DNA from: Clostridium sp. CAG:1013
GTDB lineage: Bacteria; Bacillota; Clostridia; Oscillospirales; Acutalibacteraceae
DNA length: 12,709 nucleotides
Reading direction: 5' to 3'
Assembly: GCA_000432995.1 (NCBI GenBank)
Contig: HF972644.1
Location: forward strand, 2,379 to 15,087
The position numbers and the translations under genes are program-made. Below, in pieces: positions 1-7,223 of the stretch (positions are counted from its first letter, which is position 1; each line of letters begins with the position of its first letter). Under the pieces are notes generated by a model that was given only the letters and a program-made list of their open reading frames with translations, did no database searches and was not told the origin of the DNA.

Positions 1-938
1 CACAAAACAGACAGCTTACCTAGAAATTCCTTAGCGTGGACCGTCACCAAGATGCTCAAGGCCAGCGCCCTGCGCTTCTTCTCCCGGAACTCCTCCGGGC
101 CTTCCTCTGCCACCACAATCACCGGCAATGTGGCAGTCAAGCCCTGGTTACCGCTTCCGGCCACGCTCATGACAGGCTTTTCACAGCCGGACATTCTGGC
201 GTCCGCTGCTGCGGCTGTCACCGCCGCTGCCCGGTCCGCTAAGCTGTTCCCCAAAAGCCCGTCTTTTTCTCCCCCAAGGATACTCTGGCCTACCTGAAGT
301 CCATAAGCACCGCTCAGTCCTTCTTGTGCAGCTCCCTTGTTCAGGGCAATGGTTTCTTCCAAAAAGGAGAAATCCTCTTCTTTGGACTCCTGGATAAAAT
401 TCCAGATCCCCTCAATGGTCATTTGGAAGGAGGACGCAGCAGGGGACTCCGGGGTACTACCGGGAAGCATGTCCACGGAAAGAGGTTCTCCGTCCCGCAG
501 AAGCTGGGAAAAATGGCCATGGCTTCCGGATATGACTGCTTCTCCACGATGTTCGCCGGCCACTGCCACGGCGTGCAAGTAGATCTTTTCCCGTGTGTCA
601 GCTTTTCCCACGGTCACACGGCCTTGGGCCACCAACCGTTCCGCAAACTCCTTCCGCTGCGGGGTGACTCCTTCTAAAACCAGCAGCCGCTTTCCCGGAT
701 CCGCCACGGCGGCGCCCAGAGCGCAGGCCATTTCCAAACCCACCTCTTTTGTCCCGGGGATACCTACATTCATAGCGTTTTTCAGAATGTACTCGCTGGC
801 CTCCAGTTCCATATATTCCGGCTCTTCTCCCAGTACCGACGCGGCCCCTGCCGCACACAACGCGGCAGCTACCGGCTCGGTACACCCAAGGGCCGGAGAG
901 ATCTCCCTATGGAGGATCTCCAGATATGCTTCTCTCAC
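1..938 (-). CDS. cyuA: L-cysteine desulfidase family protein (CyuA/UPF0597, serine dehydratase alpha-like), 3' end off window
   Basis: The first 312 codons are visible; the gene runs off the left edge, and family members are about 430 residues. Enzymes of this family break L-cysteine down to pyruvate, ammonia and sulfide in the cytoplasm using an oxygen-sensitive [4Fe-4S] cluster. The N-terminal signature PALGCTEPVA holds Cys19, and a second conserved stretch, SGCEKPVMSVAGSGNQG, holds Cys252. Both match the usual cluster or active-site cysteines. The visible end (LVTVHAKEFLGKLSVL) sits just before where the third Cys-containing motif is expected. The start is GTG at 938, chosen because AGGAGG lies at 950-945 with a 6-nt gap. 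The reading frame is intact. It follows the importer operon by 169 bp on the same strand, and I see no convincing promoter in that gap, so it may be read through from the importer. Family assignment is strong. The exact substrate (cysteine versus a related amino acid) is inferred. Confidence 0.85.
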   Translation of the reverse strand, partial: MREAYLEILHREISPALGCTEPVAAALCAAGAASVLGEEPEYMELEASEYILKNAMNVGIPGTKEVGLEMACALGAAVADPGKRLLVLEGVTPQRKEFAERLVAQGRVTVGKADTREKIYLHAVAVAGEHRGEAVISGSHGHFSQLLRDGEPLSVDMLPGSTPESPAASSFQMTIEGIWNFIQESKEEDFSFLEETIALNKGAAQEGLSGAYGLQVGQSILGGEKDGLLGNSLADRAAAVTAAAADARMSGCEKPVMSVAGSGNQGLTATLPVIVVAEEGPEEFREKKRRALALSILVTVHAKEFLGKLSVL

Positions 939-1044
939 TTTTTTCCTCCTGAAATCATTTCGTCTGACAGCGTAAAAGTATCTTATTAATATGGTTTCCC
1001 CATGTTTCTCCGTCCCTTTGATCCCAACAGACTCCGGGATAGAA

Positions 1045-1092
1045 ACGGAGTGGGCAAGCCTCGGGTGTTCCCTCGTTCTTGCCCATTTCCGT
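1045..1092 (-). other. Stem-loop between importer operon and cyuA, possible weak terminator or processing site
   Basis: TGGGCAAG at 1051-1058 pairs perfectly with CTTGCCCA at 1078-1085, and an outer ACGGA/TCCGT stem (1045-1049 with 1088-1092) extends it across a small internal loop. Read on the minus strand, the stem is followed only by TTTCTATCC, so the U-tract is poor for an intrinsic terminator. It sits 16 bp after the second permease gene's stop codon. It could partly terminate transcription, stabilise the importer mRNA end, or be an alternative fold with the neighbouring ACTCCG/CGGAGT stem. Confidence 0.4.
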
Positions 1093-1107
1093 CCAAACTG
1101 CTATGGA

Positions 1108-2001
1108 TTATTCTTTGATCGAGCCGATCATCACGCCTGTGACGAAGTATTTCTGGACAAACGGGTAAATGCACAGGATGGGCAAAGTGGCTACCACAAT
1201 GGAGCAATAACGCATCAGGACTTTGTACATCTCCATCTGCTGGTTCACCATATCGCCGGAAAGACGATCCGCTTTTATGGTGGTCAAGTTGATCAGGATA
1301 TCACGCAGCACCATTTGCAGCGGATATTTGCTTTCATCGTTCAAATACAGCAGGGCCGAGAACCATTCGTTCCATTTTCCCACCGCCACGAACAGGATGA
1401 TCACCGCGAAGGTGGCCTTGCTCAAGGGCAGGATGATCCGGAACAGGATGGTCAGTTCTCCCGCGCCGTCGATACGGGCCGACTCTTCCAGGCTGTCAGG
1501 TATTTGGGAGATAGAGGTTTTCATGATGATAATATTGAACACACTCATGGCTCCCGGCAGCAGCATGGCTGCGTATGTATCGATGAGCCCCAACTTTTGA
1601 ACCACCAGATAGGTGGGGATCATGCCGCCGTTAAACAGCATGGTAAATGTGATAAATCCTGAGATAACGTTCCGATAGCGGAAGCGCTTGCGGGAAAGCA
1701 CATAGCCGGCCAGCAGCACCAGCACGCAGGAGATCAGGCACTGGGCGATCACGTAAAAGATGGTGTGAGCATAGCCTCTCCAGATCTTGGGATATCTTCC
1801 CAAGTACAGGTAGCCGTTGATAGAGGGTTTACCCAGAGGCCACAGGATGATTCCCGAGTGTGCCTCCACCATGCCAGGATCACTGATGGACGCGATAACT
1901 ACGTGCCAAAGGGGGATAATGCAGCACAGCGCGATGATGATCATGAGGATAACATTGATGATGTTAAACAAGATCCTCCCTGGGGTCCGTTTTCCAACCA
2001 T
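1108..2001 (-). CDS. ABC importer permease, LplC/YtcP type (CUT1 family)
   Basis: This 297-residue inner-membrane protein forms half of the translocation channel of a CUT1-type importer. About six hydrophobic segments are visible (near residues 13-33, 78-101, 113-135, 142-162, 190-215 and 264-284). The cytoplasmic EAA loop that docks the ATPase is EESARIDGAG with its trailing IILP, at residues 172-192. The C-terminus (YPFVQKYFVTGVMIGSIKE) is the characteristic end of this permease class. ATG at 2001 is preceded by AGGAGG (2015-2010) with an 8-nt gap, and the upstream permease stop (2019-2017) almost touches that site, so the two are co-translated. No ATPase gene is in the operon, as is usual for systems served by a shared MsmX-like ATPase. 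Substrate cannot be read from the sequence; complex carbohydrates are usual for the family. Confidence 0.93.
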   Translation of the reverse strand: MVGKRTPGRILFNIINVILMIIIALCCIIPLWHVVIASISDPGMVEAHSGIILWPLGKPSINGYLYLGRYPKIWRGYAHTIFYVIAQCLISCVLVLLAGYVLSRKRFRYRNVISGFITFTMLFNGGMIPTYLVVQKLGLIDTYAAMLLPGAMSVFNIIIMKTSISQIPDSLEESARIDGAGELTILFRIILPLSKATFAVIILFVAVGKWNEWFSALLYLNDESKYPLQMVLRDILINLTTIKADRLSGDMVNQQMEMYKVLMRYCSIVVATLPILCIYPFVQKYFVTGVMIGSIKE

Positions 2002-2016
2002 AAATCTCTCCTCCTC

Positions 2017-2931
2017 TCAGAACAAGCTGGTCTCTGTGTATTTCTTGCAGATAAAGTTCGCAGAAACCAAGAACACTGTGTTGACCAGGGAATTAAACAA
2101 TCCTACTGCCGTACTGAAGCCATAATCATAGGTCTCGAAGCCGTTGCGGTACACATAGGTGCTGATGACGTCCGCCGTTTGATAAGTGGCGGGTGAATAC
2201 AGCAGCAACACTTTTTCCGATCCCACCGAAAGCATGGTGCCCATCTTCATGATGAACATGATGATAATGGTGCTGGAAATGCAGGGCAAGGTCACATGGA
2301 TGGTTTGCTTCCATCTTCCGGCGCCATCGATCCGGGCAGCCTCGTACAGGTCCTGGTTCACGCTGGAAAGGGCCGCAAGGTAAATGATGCTGCCGTAGCC
2401 CAATCCCTGCCAGATACTGGAGACCGTGTAAATGGTGCGGAAATAATCTTTGTTGCCCAGCAGGTTCTGGGGATTGGTACCTGTAATAGCCGCCACCGCT
2501 TCCGAGATGATACCGCCGCTCTGAGTGAAGTCCACAATGATACCGCACATAACCACCATGGATACAAAGTAGGGCATGTAGCTGATGGTCTGTATGGTCC
2601 GCCGGAAAGCGCGGTTGCGGATCTCGTTTAAGAGCAGTGCAAAAATGATGGGCGCCGGGAAATTGAACACCAGATCCAAAAGACTGAGCATGAATGTGTT
2701 TCGGATCAACCGGAACGCGTATTCTCCCGTGAAAAATCGGATAAAGTTATCAAACCCGATCCATGGGCTTCCGCTTAGACCTAATGCAGGGGTATAATGC
2801 TGGAAGGAGATCACGATTCCTCCCATGGGGATATAGTGAAAGATAATATACCACACGACAATAGGAATACATAGGAAATAAATTACTTTATTTCTCCGAA
2901 AGTCCAGAGAAATATTGCGCAATAATTTCAT
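2017..2931 (-). CDS. ABC importer permease, LplB/YteP type (CUT1 family)
   Basis: This 304-residue inner-membrane permease is the heterodimer partner of the one encoded just downstream. The opening, RNKVIYFLCIPIVVWYIIFHYIPMGG, is the typical first transmembrane segment of LplB-type permeases and is given here as a pattern spanning residues 13-38. The EAA loop YEAARIDGAGRWKQTIHVTLP covers residues 196-216. The end, FICKKYTETSLF, is also typical. ATG at 2931 is preceded by AGGAG with a 6-nt gap. The gap to the solute-binding protein's stop is 34 bp and the gap to the next permease is 15 bp, so all three form one operon. Family call is firm; substrate is unknown. Confidence 0.93.
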   Translation of the reverse strand: MKLLRNISLDFRRNKVIYFLCIPIVVWYIIFHYIPMGGIVISFQHYTPALGLSGSPWIGFDNFIRFFTGEYAFRLIRNTFMLSLLDLVFNFPAPIIFALLLNEIRNRAFRRTIQTISYMPYFVSMVVMCGIIVDFTQSGGIISEAVAAITGTNPQNLLGNKDYFRTIYTVSSIWQGLGYGSIIYLAALSSVNQDLYEAARIDGAGRWKQTIHVTLPCISSTIIIMFIMKMGTMLSVGSEKVLLLYSPATYQTADVISTYVYRNGFETYDYGFSTAVGLFNSLVNTVFLVSANFICKKYTETSLF

Positions 2932-2965
2932 GATGATCTCCTGTTCCCATAGGTGTTTCTAGTGC

Positions 2966-4615
2966 TTAACGGGCGTTGTAGCGATCCAAAGCCGCCTGCT
3001 GGATCTCAATGCAGCGCTCAATGTTCATGCCCTTCAGGGTCTCCACGAAATCATCGAAAGTATCCAGGGATTCGGAGCCCATGATGTAGCTGGCGGTCTT
3101 TTCCTGAACAAAGGTCTGGATATCGGTGTACAGAGCATTGTACTCGGTACCTTCGTCAGCAGTCATCTCGATCTTGGGCAGAACCAGATCGGTGCCGTCA
3201 GAGTCGTACACTTCGCGAGCTGCCAGACGCTCGGCAGGGTTGGTCAGGTCATACACTTCCCAGCTTACCAGACCCGGGAAGTCCTTCCGGCGATAGCTGA
3301 ACTGCTCCACCTGAGGAGTAACGCCATGCTCGCCGTTCATGATCTTATCGGTAAAGGCATAGTTGCCCTCGTCGTCTACGGTATAGCACTCGGAGTCGCC
3401 AAAGCTGTTGGCAATGAAGCCGTCGTAAGTATACTGATAATCCAGCCACTTGGCAGCGATCTCAGGAGTCTCGCAGGCAGTGGTCACGGAGACGGGAGTC
3501 TGAATGGCAATGTAGCTCACGTTGCGGGCCTGGCACACGTCGCCTTCCTTCAGAACGGGGCCGGTGATGGGCTGCCAGTTGATCTCCGGGTCAGTGCTGC
3601 TGCCAGTCTCATACAGGTAATCGCCGGTACCTGCCCAGGAATAGGTAGCCGCGCCGGATTTGCCGGTTGCCACGTAATCCACAGGAGCGTTGCTGGTGAT
3701 TTCATTGGAGATGAAGTTCTGGTCCACCAGGCCTTCCGCGTACCACTGAGACATCAACTCCAGATACTGACGGTAACCGTCTTCCAGGGGGCCGTACTTC
3801 ACAGTGTCGCCGTCCTTGTAGAACTCAGATTTTACGCCGTAAGCGGACAGGAAGTAATCGTAAGGCATAATGCCGGTCTTGGAAAGCAGCAGGGGAGCTT
3901 CAGCGCCCTTCTCTTCCTTGAAAGCGGTCAGAACAGTGTGCCACTCGTCGATGGTGTGGGGCTGCTCCAGACCCAGATCGTCCAGCCAATCCTGACGGAT
4001 CACCATGCCGATCCAGGAAGGCTCCGCGCACAGTTCCATGTCATTGTTGCAGAACAACGGATAAATGCCCCACATCTTGCCGGTATCGGAGATGGTCATC
4101 TTACGAACGGTCTCGTCAGACTCTCTCAGTTTGCTGTAAGTGGGCATGTATTTTTCCACGTAAGGTGCCATATCGATGTAAATTCCATCGCTGATGGCTT
4201 TTTCACCGCCGCCGGGATAGGCAACGTTGTTTTCGATCAGATCCGGCAGGTCCTGGGAGGCCAGCAGGATACCAAATTTCTCAGTGCCAACAGAAGATGC
4301 CACTGTGGTAAACTCGATCTTCACATTGGTTTTCTCTTCCATTTCCTTGTTGACCAGGTACTCATTGAAATCAGGAGTATAGTCGTTGGACCAGACTCTC
4401 CAATAAGTGAGGGTCACCTTCTCGTCGGAAATGGGAAGAGTCTGTTCCGTCAAGGCTTCTTCTTCCCCTTCCACCTGGGAAGTGGAAACAGTACTGCTTT
4501 CCTCGGTCTTGCTCTCCGTCGCCTGACTGGAGGATCCACCAGAAGTGCTGCCGCATCCGGCCAGCATGGCTAATGCGAGAATGCCGCTACAGATCTTTAA
4601 CAAGCTCTTTTTCAT
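2966..4615 (-). CDS. Extracellular solute-binding lipoprotein of the CUT1 importer (LplA/YtcQ type)
   Basis: This 549-residue lipoprotein captures ligand outside the cell and delivers it to the two permeases. A short positively charged start (MKKSLLK) and a hydrophobic run end in the lipobox LAGC, so Cys21 is the expected lipidated residue. A Gly/Ser/Glu-rich flexible linker runs to about residue 60. The mature domain begins VTLTYWRVWSNDY and contains the DLPDLIENN segment usual in this family. Length fits LplA/YtcQ proteins, which are longer than classical maltose-type binding proteins. The ATG at 4615 overlaps the stop of a 20-codon leader ORF (ATGA). Its own ribosome-binding site, AAAGGA, is about 12 nt upstream, which is long and fits translational coupling. 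It is the first gene of the importer operon, 457 bp downstream of the membrane-bound regulator. Ligand is unknown. Confidence 0.92.
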   Translation of the reverse strand: MKKSLLKICSGILALAMLAGCGSTSGGSSSQATESKTEESSTVSTSQVEGEEEALTEQTLPISDEKVTLTYWRVWSNDYTPDFNEYLVNKEMEEKTNVKIEFTTVASSVGTEKFGILLASQDLPDLIENNVAYPGGGEKAISDGIYIDMAPYVEKYMPTYSKLRESDETVRKMTISDTGKMWGIYPLFCNNDMELCAEPSWIGMVIRQDWLDDLGLEQPHTIDEWHTVLTAFKEEKGAEAPLLLSKTGIMPYDYFLSAYGVKSEFYKDGDTVKYGPLEDGYRQYLELMSQWYAEGLVDQNFISNEITSNAPVDYVATGKSGAATYSWAGTGDYLYETGSSTDPEINWQPITGPVLKEGDVCQARNVSYIAIQTPVSVTTACETPEIAAKWLDYQYTYDGFIANSFGDSECYTVDDEGNYAFTDKIMNGEHGVTPQVEQFSYRRKDFPGLVSWEVYDLTNPAERLAAREVYDSDGTDLVLPKIEMTADEGTEYNALYTDIQTFVQEKTASYIMGSESLDTFDDFVETLKGMNIERCIEIQQAALDRYNAR

Positions 4616-4674
4616 TTCTTCATTCCGTCCTTTCGTTTTATATTGTTAGTGGGTTCGCTGATGTGTCTTTCCAT
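4612..4674 (-). CDS. Putative 20-residue leader ORF overlapping the solute-binding protein start
   Basis: ATG at 4674 opens a 20-codon frame starting MERHISEPTN and ending GMKK, and its TGA (4614-4612) overlaps the solute-binding protein ATG as ATGA. AGGAGG stands at 4693-4688, 13 nt upstream, and a weaker AAGGG is about 6 nt upstream. The peptide is charged and has no run of a single amino acid that would mark a classical attenuator. The exact four-base overlap suggests translational coupling of the first importer gene. It could also be chance, since short ORFs are common. Confidence 0.35.
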   Translation of the reverse strand: MERHISEPTNNIKRKDGMKK

Positions 4675-4709
4675 CGGATTCCCTTTTCCTCCTGTTGAGA
4701 CCCGACCAA
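4638..4709 (-). CDS. Putative 23-codon TTG-start leader ORF in the importer 5' leader
   Basis: A purine-rich tract ends in AGGAG at 4720-4716, six nt before a TTG at 4709, which is the best Shine-Dalgarno placement in the leader. The frame runs 23 codons (starting M/L-VGSQQEEKG) to TAA at 4640-4638, 22 bp short of the solute-binding protein ATG. It overlaps the other leader ORF in a different frame, so ribosomes using it would cover the other ORF's start. The strength of the ribosome-binding site is seen directly; that it is translated is inference. Confidence 0.3.
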   Translation of the reverse strand: MVGSQQEEKGIRWKDTSANPLTI

Positions 4710-4792
4710 GACTGGCTCCTTTCCTCCTCCTTTCTTTTTCGAACTTTTTAGATTTCGCTATTGTGCTAGGCCGATCCTTTCAACCTGCCCGA

Positions 4793-4801
4793 ATTCTAGC
4801 A
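4793..4801 (-). promoter_or_regulatory. Candidate extended -10 promoter of the importer operon
   Basis: On the minus strand TGC-TAGAAT (positions 4801-4793) is an extended -10 element, five of six bases to TATAAT with the TGn motif. The -35 region (around 4816-4821, TTTCTC) is poor, as is common for extended -10 or activator-dependent promoters. It would give a 5' leader of roughly 170 nt before the solute-binding protein. A weak -35 suits control by the AraC-family activator encoded upstream. Confidence 0.45.
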
Positions 4802-5015
4802 TAAACAACATTTTTGAGAAAGAGCTACAATTTAAACTGTACGAAATATCTAATTCCTCCAATTCTTGTCCTGTCTCCCTTTCCGTTCGACAAAATTCGC
4901 CAGAATCATCCTTAATTTAACAAAAATACTGTATCTTTCGCTGTCTCTTGTAAAAAAACGGTCCTTCCCCTGTTTAAATTCTGGCTTTGGAAATGATAAA
5001 AACGAGTCTATCACC
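4802..5015. other. AT-rich intergenic stretch upstream of the importer promoter
   Basis: No gene is supported in this stretch between the importer promoter and the regulator's terminator. It is AT-rich and holds one copy of ACAAAATTC (4890-4898) that recurs upstream of the regulator gene, and two copies of CTGTCTC (4871-4877 and 4941-4947). These are candidates for regulator binding, but neither is convincing by itself. A plus-strand frame at 4866-5153 crosses it, shows no recognisable protein character and runs into the antisense of the regulator. Confidence 0.5.
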
Positions 5016-5056
5016 AAGAAAAAGAGCCTGTTTCCAAATCGGGAAACAGGCTCTTT
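5016..5056 (-). terminator. Intrinsic terminator of the AraC-family regulator gene
   Basis: A perfect 15-bp inverted repeat (5021-5035 with 5042-5056, core GAGCCTGTTTCC) surrounds a 6-nt loop, and on the minus strand the stem runs into TTTTTCTT. It begins 16 bp after the regulator's TGA (5075-5073). It separates the regulator transcript from the importer operon, so the importer needs its own promoter. On the plus strand no T-run follows, so it works in one direction. Confidence 0.9.
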
Positions 5057-5072
5057 GGAAAAATGCCGAAAA

Positions 5073-7058
5073 TCACAGGCTTCTATTTTGTTCTCTGTAC
5101 TCCGCAGGAGTGGTCCCTTCGATCCGCCTGAAAGCGCGCATCAATGGGCGTGAATCGTAATATCCCACGTTTTTGGCAATGTCTGAGACTTTCATCTGGG
5201 TGGAATCCAAAAGGCGTTTGGCTTCTTCCACACGCTTTTGTTGTATGTACTCCAAGGGGGAAATCCCCAGCTTACGTTTGAACATCAGTGAAAGGTTGGC
5301 TGTGGTCATTCCAAACCTCTCGGAAAGCGCTCCAACTGTCAGATCAGGGTCGGTAAAGTGCTCGTCAATGTAACCGCTGATGTCTTGGGCGCTCACCCGT
5401 TTTTCGCTCTCTTTCTTCTCACCGCCTCCTGGAATGGAACCGGAAGAACTTTCCGGAAGATCCTTTTGAACCAAGGGATCCAACTCATGGTGTTGAATCA
5501 CATAAGCAGTACGCTTCAAATAATTCTGCCGCCGAGTGATCTCCTCGATCTCCTCGTAGCAACGGCGAATCTTATGGTACCCTGTGTGAACGTTACTGAC
5601 AGCGATGGAAACAGTCACCCGGAAATCGGAATCCAACCGGTCCGCTGCCAAGACACAGCTGTTTTTGATCTCATCCAGGACCACCTCTCGGTCCAGTCGG
5701 GCGTTCACATTGACTACCGCGTAATAGGCGCCACGATATTCCGCTGTGAAGAAACTGTAATCCTCTGTGAACACGTCCCTCAACACATTGGTGATCGCCA
5801 CAACAAGGAAATGAGACATGTCCTCGTTGACGCTTTCATCCTGCTTAAAAAACAGATTGCTGCCGTTTTCCACGGAAAAACCAATGAGCAGGAAGCAGGT
5901 ATTCTCAAAGGTGATCTCACATTTGCAGCATTCCTCCAAAAAGACGGACTCTTTCATGTCGGGGGAGTTTAAGAGCCGAAACAGCAGATAACTGCGAAGT
6001 GCCATGGTGCGGTTATCCCGCTCCACTTCGTAATCCTTGTTTTTTTGCAGCAAACTGGTTAAGGAGGAACGGATAATCATGTAATCGTCGGAATCTCGCT
6101 CGTCCTGGGGCTGAGTAATGAGGGAAAGTATCTCCTGAATGGGATGATAACTCCTTCGGGCCACAGAAACCACCAGCGGAATTCCAAGTCCCAAACACAG
6201 GGCCAGAAACACGAAAAAGAGAACTCGCACAGTAAAGAAATGCTGAAAATAAATGGCAGATGGGACAAACCGGACATAGTTGATCTGGAAAGAATCATCT
6301 TCGGTCTCGATGCACTGATTCTTCGCATCGTCACCCTCCAAATACCAGGTGCCTTCGCTCCCTTTTAGCTGAGCGGTCCCTCCACTGGAAAGCGTATTCC
6401 CGGAAGCATCCACTATAAATGTAGCGCAGTCATCCGAGACGATCATATCCGCAAGCAAACTTGACTTCAGCCGCACCAGAACGGTGACCACTGCGTCCTC
6501 CCCGTTCCGGGAAGTGCCCTGGGTGGTGATAAATGCCGTGGGACCATAAATGGAATCGCCCAGCTGAAGTGTATAATTGTCAATCTGCTTTACCTGCTCC
6601 GCAAAATTGGAAACATCCAACCCTACCGTTCCCGAATAGCCTGTCATGCTCTCAATGCCGCTGAGATAGCTTTTGCTGCTCAGAACAAAATCCGACTTGT
6701 GAAAGTAAATGAGGATATCCTCCACATAAGAGTTGGAAAGCAGCGACATGGATATGGTTTTCTGCAAGTCACCCATGACACTGTAATCCTGAGTGGTATA
6801 ACTGGACTTGGCGGAAAGGGACGTGATATTGCTGTCACTGAGTAAGGCACGCATCATATTGCTAATGCCGGAAAGACTGATATTCACGTTGTCCCGCACA
6901 TTGTTCAGGATGGAGAGATTCGCCTCTTCCACTGTTTGCCGGGTAATTCCCAACGTAGTGGCAAATAAGGATATGCCAAAGGCCAGAGGGATGGCCAACA
7001 CCATGAGATAGGAGACGATCATTTTAAAGAAGGTACTTTTGGATGAAAATAATCGCAC
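5073..7058 (-). CDS. Membrane-anchored AraC-family transcriptional regulator (YesN-like, extracellular sensor domain)
   Basis: This 661-residue protein likely senses an extracellular ligand and activates the importer operon beside it. A first transmembrane helix is at about residues 11-34, followed by an extracytoplasmic region of about 235 residues (Cache-like position and length), a second helix at about 278-300 (VLFFVFLALCLGLGIPLVV), and a cytoplasmic middle region. A C-terminal double helix-turn-helix domain covers about residues 558-660. Helix-turn-helix signatures are LTVGALSERFGMTTANLSLMF and VSDIAKNVGYYDSRPLMRAF, followed by the conserved TTPAEYR. I chose GTG at 7058 because AGGAGG (7071-7066) lies 7 nt before it. 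A TTG ten codons upstream has no such site. The gene has its own promoter and terminator. It resembles single-component regulators found beside LplABC-type importers. The signal it reads is unknown. Confidence 0.9.
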   Translation of the reverse strand: MRLFSSKSTFFKMIVSYLMVLAIPLAFGISLFATTLGITRQTVEEANLSILNNVRDNVNISLSGISNMMRALLSDSNITSLSAKSSYTTQDYSVMGDLQKTISMSLLSNSYVEDILIYFHKSDFVLSSKSYLSGIESMTGYSGTVGLDVSNFAEQVKQIDNYTLQLGDSIYGPTAFITTQGTSRNGEDAVVTVLVRLKSSLLADMIVSDDCATFIVDASGNTLSSGGTAQLKGSEGTWYLEGDDAKNQCIETEDDSFQINYVRFVPSAIYFQHFFTVRVLFFVFLALCLGLGIPLVVSVARRSYHPIQEILSLITQPQDERDSDDYMIIRSSLTSLLQKNKDYEVERDNRTMALRSYLLFRLLNSPDMKESVFLEECCKCEITFENTCFLLIGFSVENGSNLFFKQDESVNEDMSHFLVVAITNVLRDVFTEDYSFFTAEYRGAYYAVVNVNARLDREVVLDEIKNSCVLAADRLDSDFRVTVSIAVSNVHTGYHKIRRCYEEIEEITRRQNYLKRTAYVIQHHELDPLVQKDLPESSSGSIPGGGEKKESEKRVSAQDISGYIDEHFTDPDLTVGALSERFGMTTANLSLMFKRKLGISPLEYIQQKRVEEAKRLLDSTQMKVSDIAKNVGYYDSRPLMRAFRRIEGTTPAEYREQNRSL

Positions 7059-7065
7059 AGCCACC

Positions 7066-7071
7066 CCTCCT
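7066..7071 (-). promoter_or_regulatory. Ribosome-binding site deciding the regulator start
   Basis: AGGAGG on the minus strand, 7 nt before GTG 7058. It lies inside the ten-codon extension that a TTG start at 7088 would add, so it argues for the shorter protein. Confidence 0.8.
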
Positions 7072-7102
7072 GACCACTGAACATACAACTTAATTTTAAA
7101 TT

Positions 7103-7131
7103 ATTGTATCATATAACCATAAAAATAGCAA
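7103..7131 (-). promoter_or_regulatory. SigA-type promoter of the regulator gene
   Basis: On the minus strand TTGCTA (7131-7126), a 17-bp spacer and TACAAT (7108-7103) form a near-consensus vegetative promoter. TGA just before the -10 also gives the extended TGn element. Transcription would start near 7096, giving a short leader of about 38 nt before GTG 7058. The surrounding DNA is very AT-rich. Confidence 0.8.
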
Positions 7132-7160
7132 GCTAGTAGGATTTTAGATAATTTTTATAT

Positions 7161-7181
7161 ACAAAATTCCCACACAAAATT
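7161..7181. repeat. Direct repeat of ACAAAATT upstream of the regulator promoter
   Basis: ACAAAATT occurs at 7161-7168 and 7174-7181 with a 13-bp period, about 30-50 bp upstream of the -35 element of the regulator promoter. A third copy with one extra shared base (ACAAAATTC) lies at 4890-4898, upstream of the importer promoter. Placement suits an operator or activator site, possibly for the AraC-family protein itself. AT-rich DNA makes chance repeats likely. Confidence 0.3.
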
Positions 7182-7223
7182 ACCTAAAAACAGGCTTTGG
7201 TTCTATGTAACTCGGAAGGGGGA

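Noticed and set aside
991..1662. Plus-strand 223-codon frame over the LplC-type permease
   Set aside because: Antisense shadow of a permease with clear EAA loop and transmembrane segments; His/Gln-rich translation typical of antisense frames.
3326..4573. Long plus-strand open frame (415 codons) antisense to the solute-binding protein
   Set aside because: It lies wholly inside a well-supported lipoprotein gene, its translation has no recognisable family character, and it has no ribosome-binding site I can see. The openness reflects codon bias of the real gene.
7059..7088. TTG start adding ten residues to the AraC-family regulator
   Set aside because: No ribosome-binding site upstream of 7088, whereas GTG 7058 has AGGAGG at 7 nt located inside the extension.
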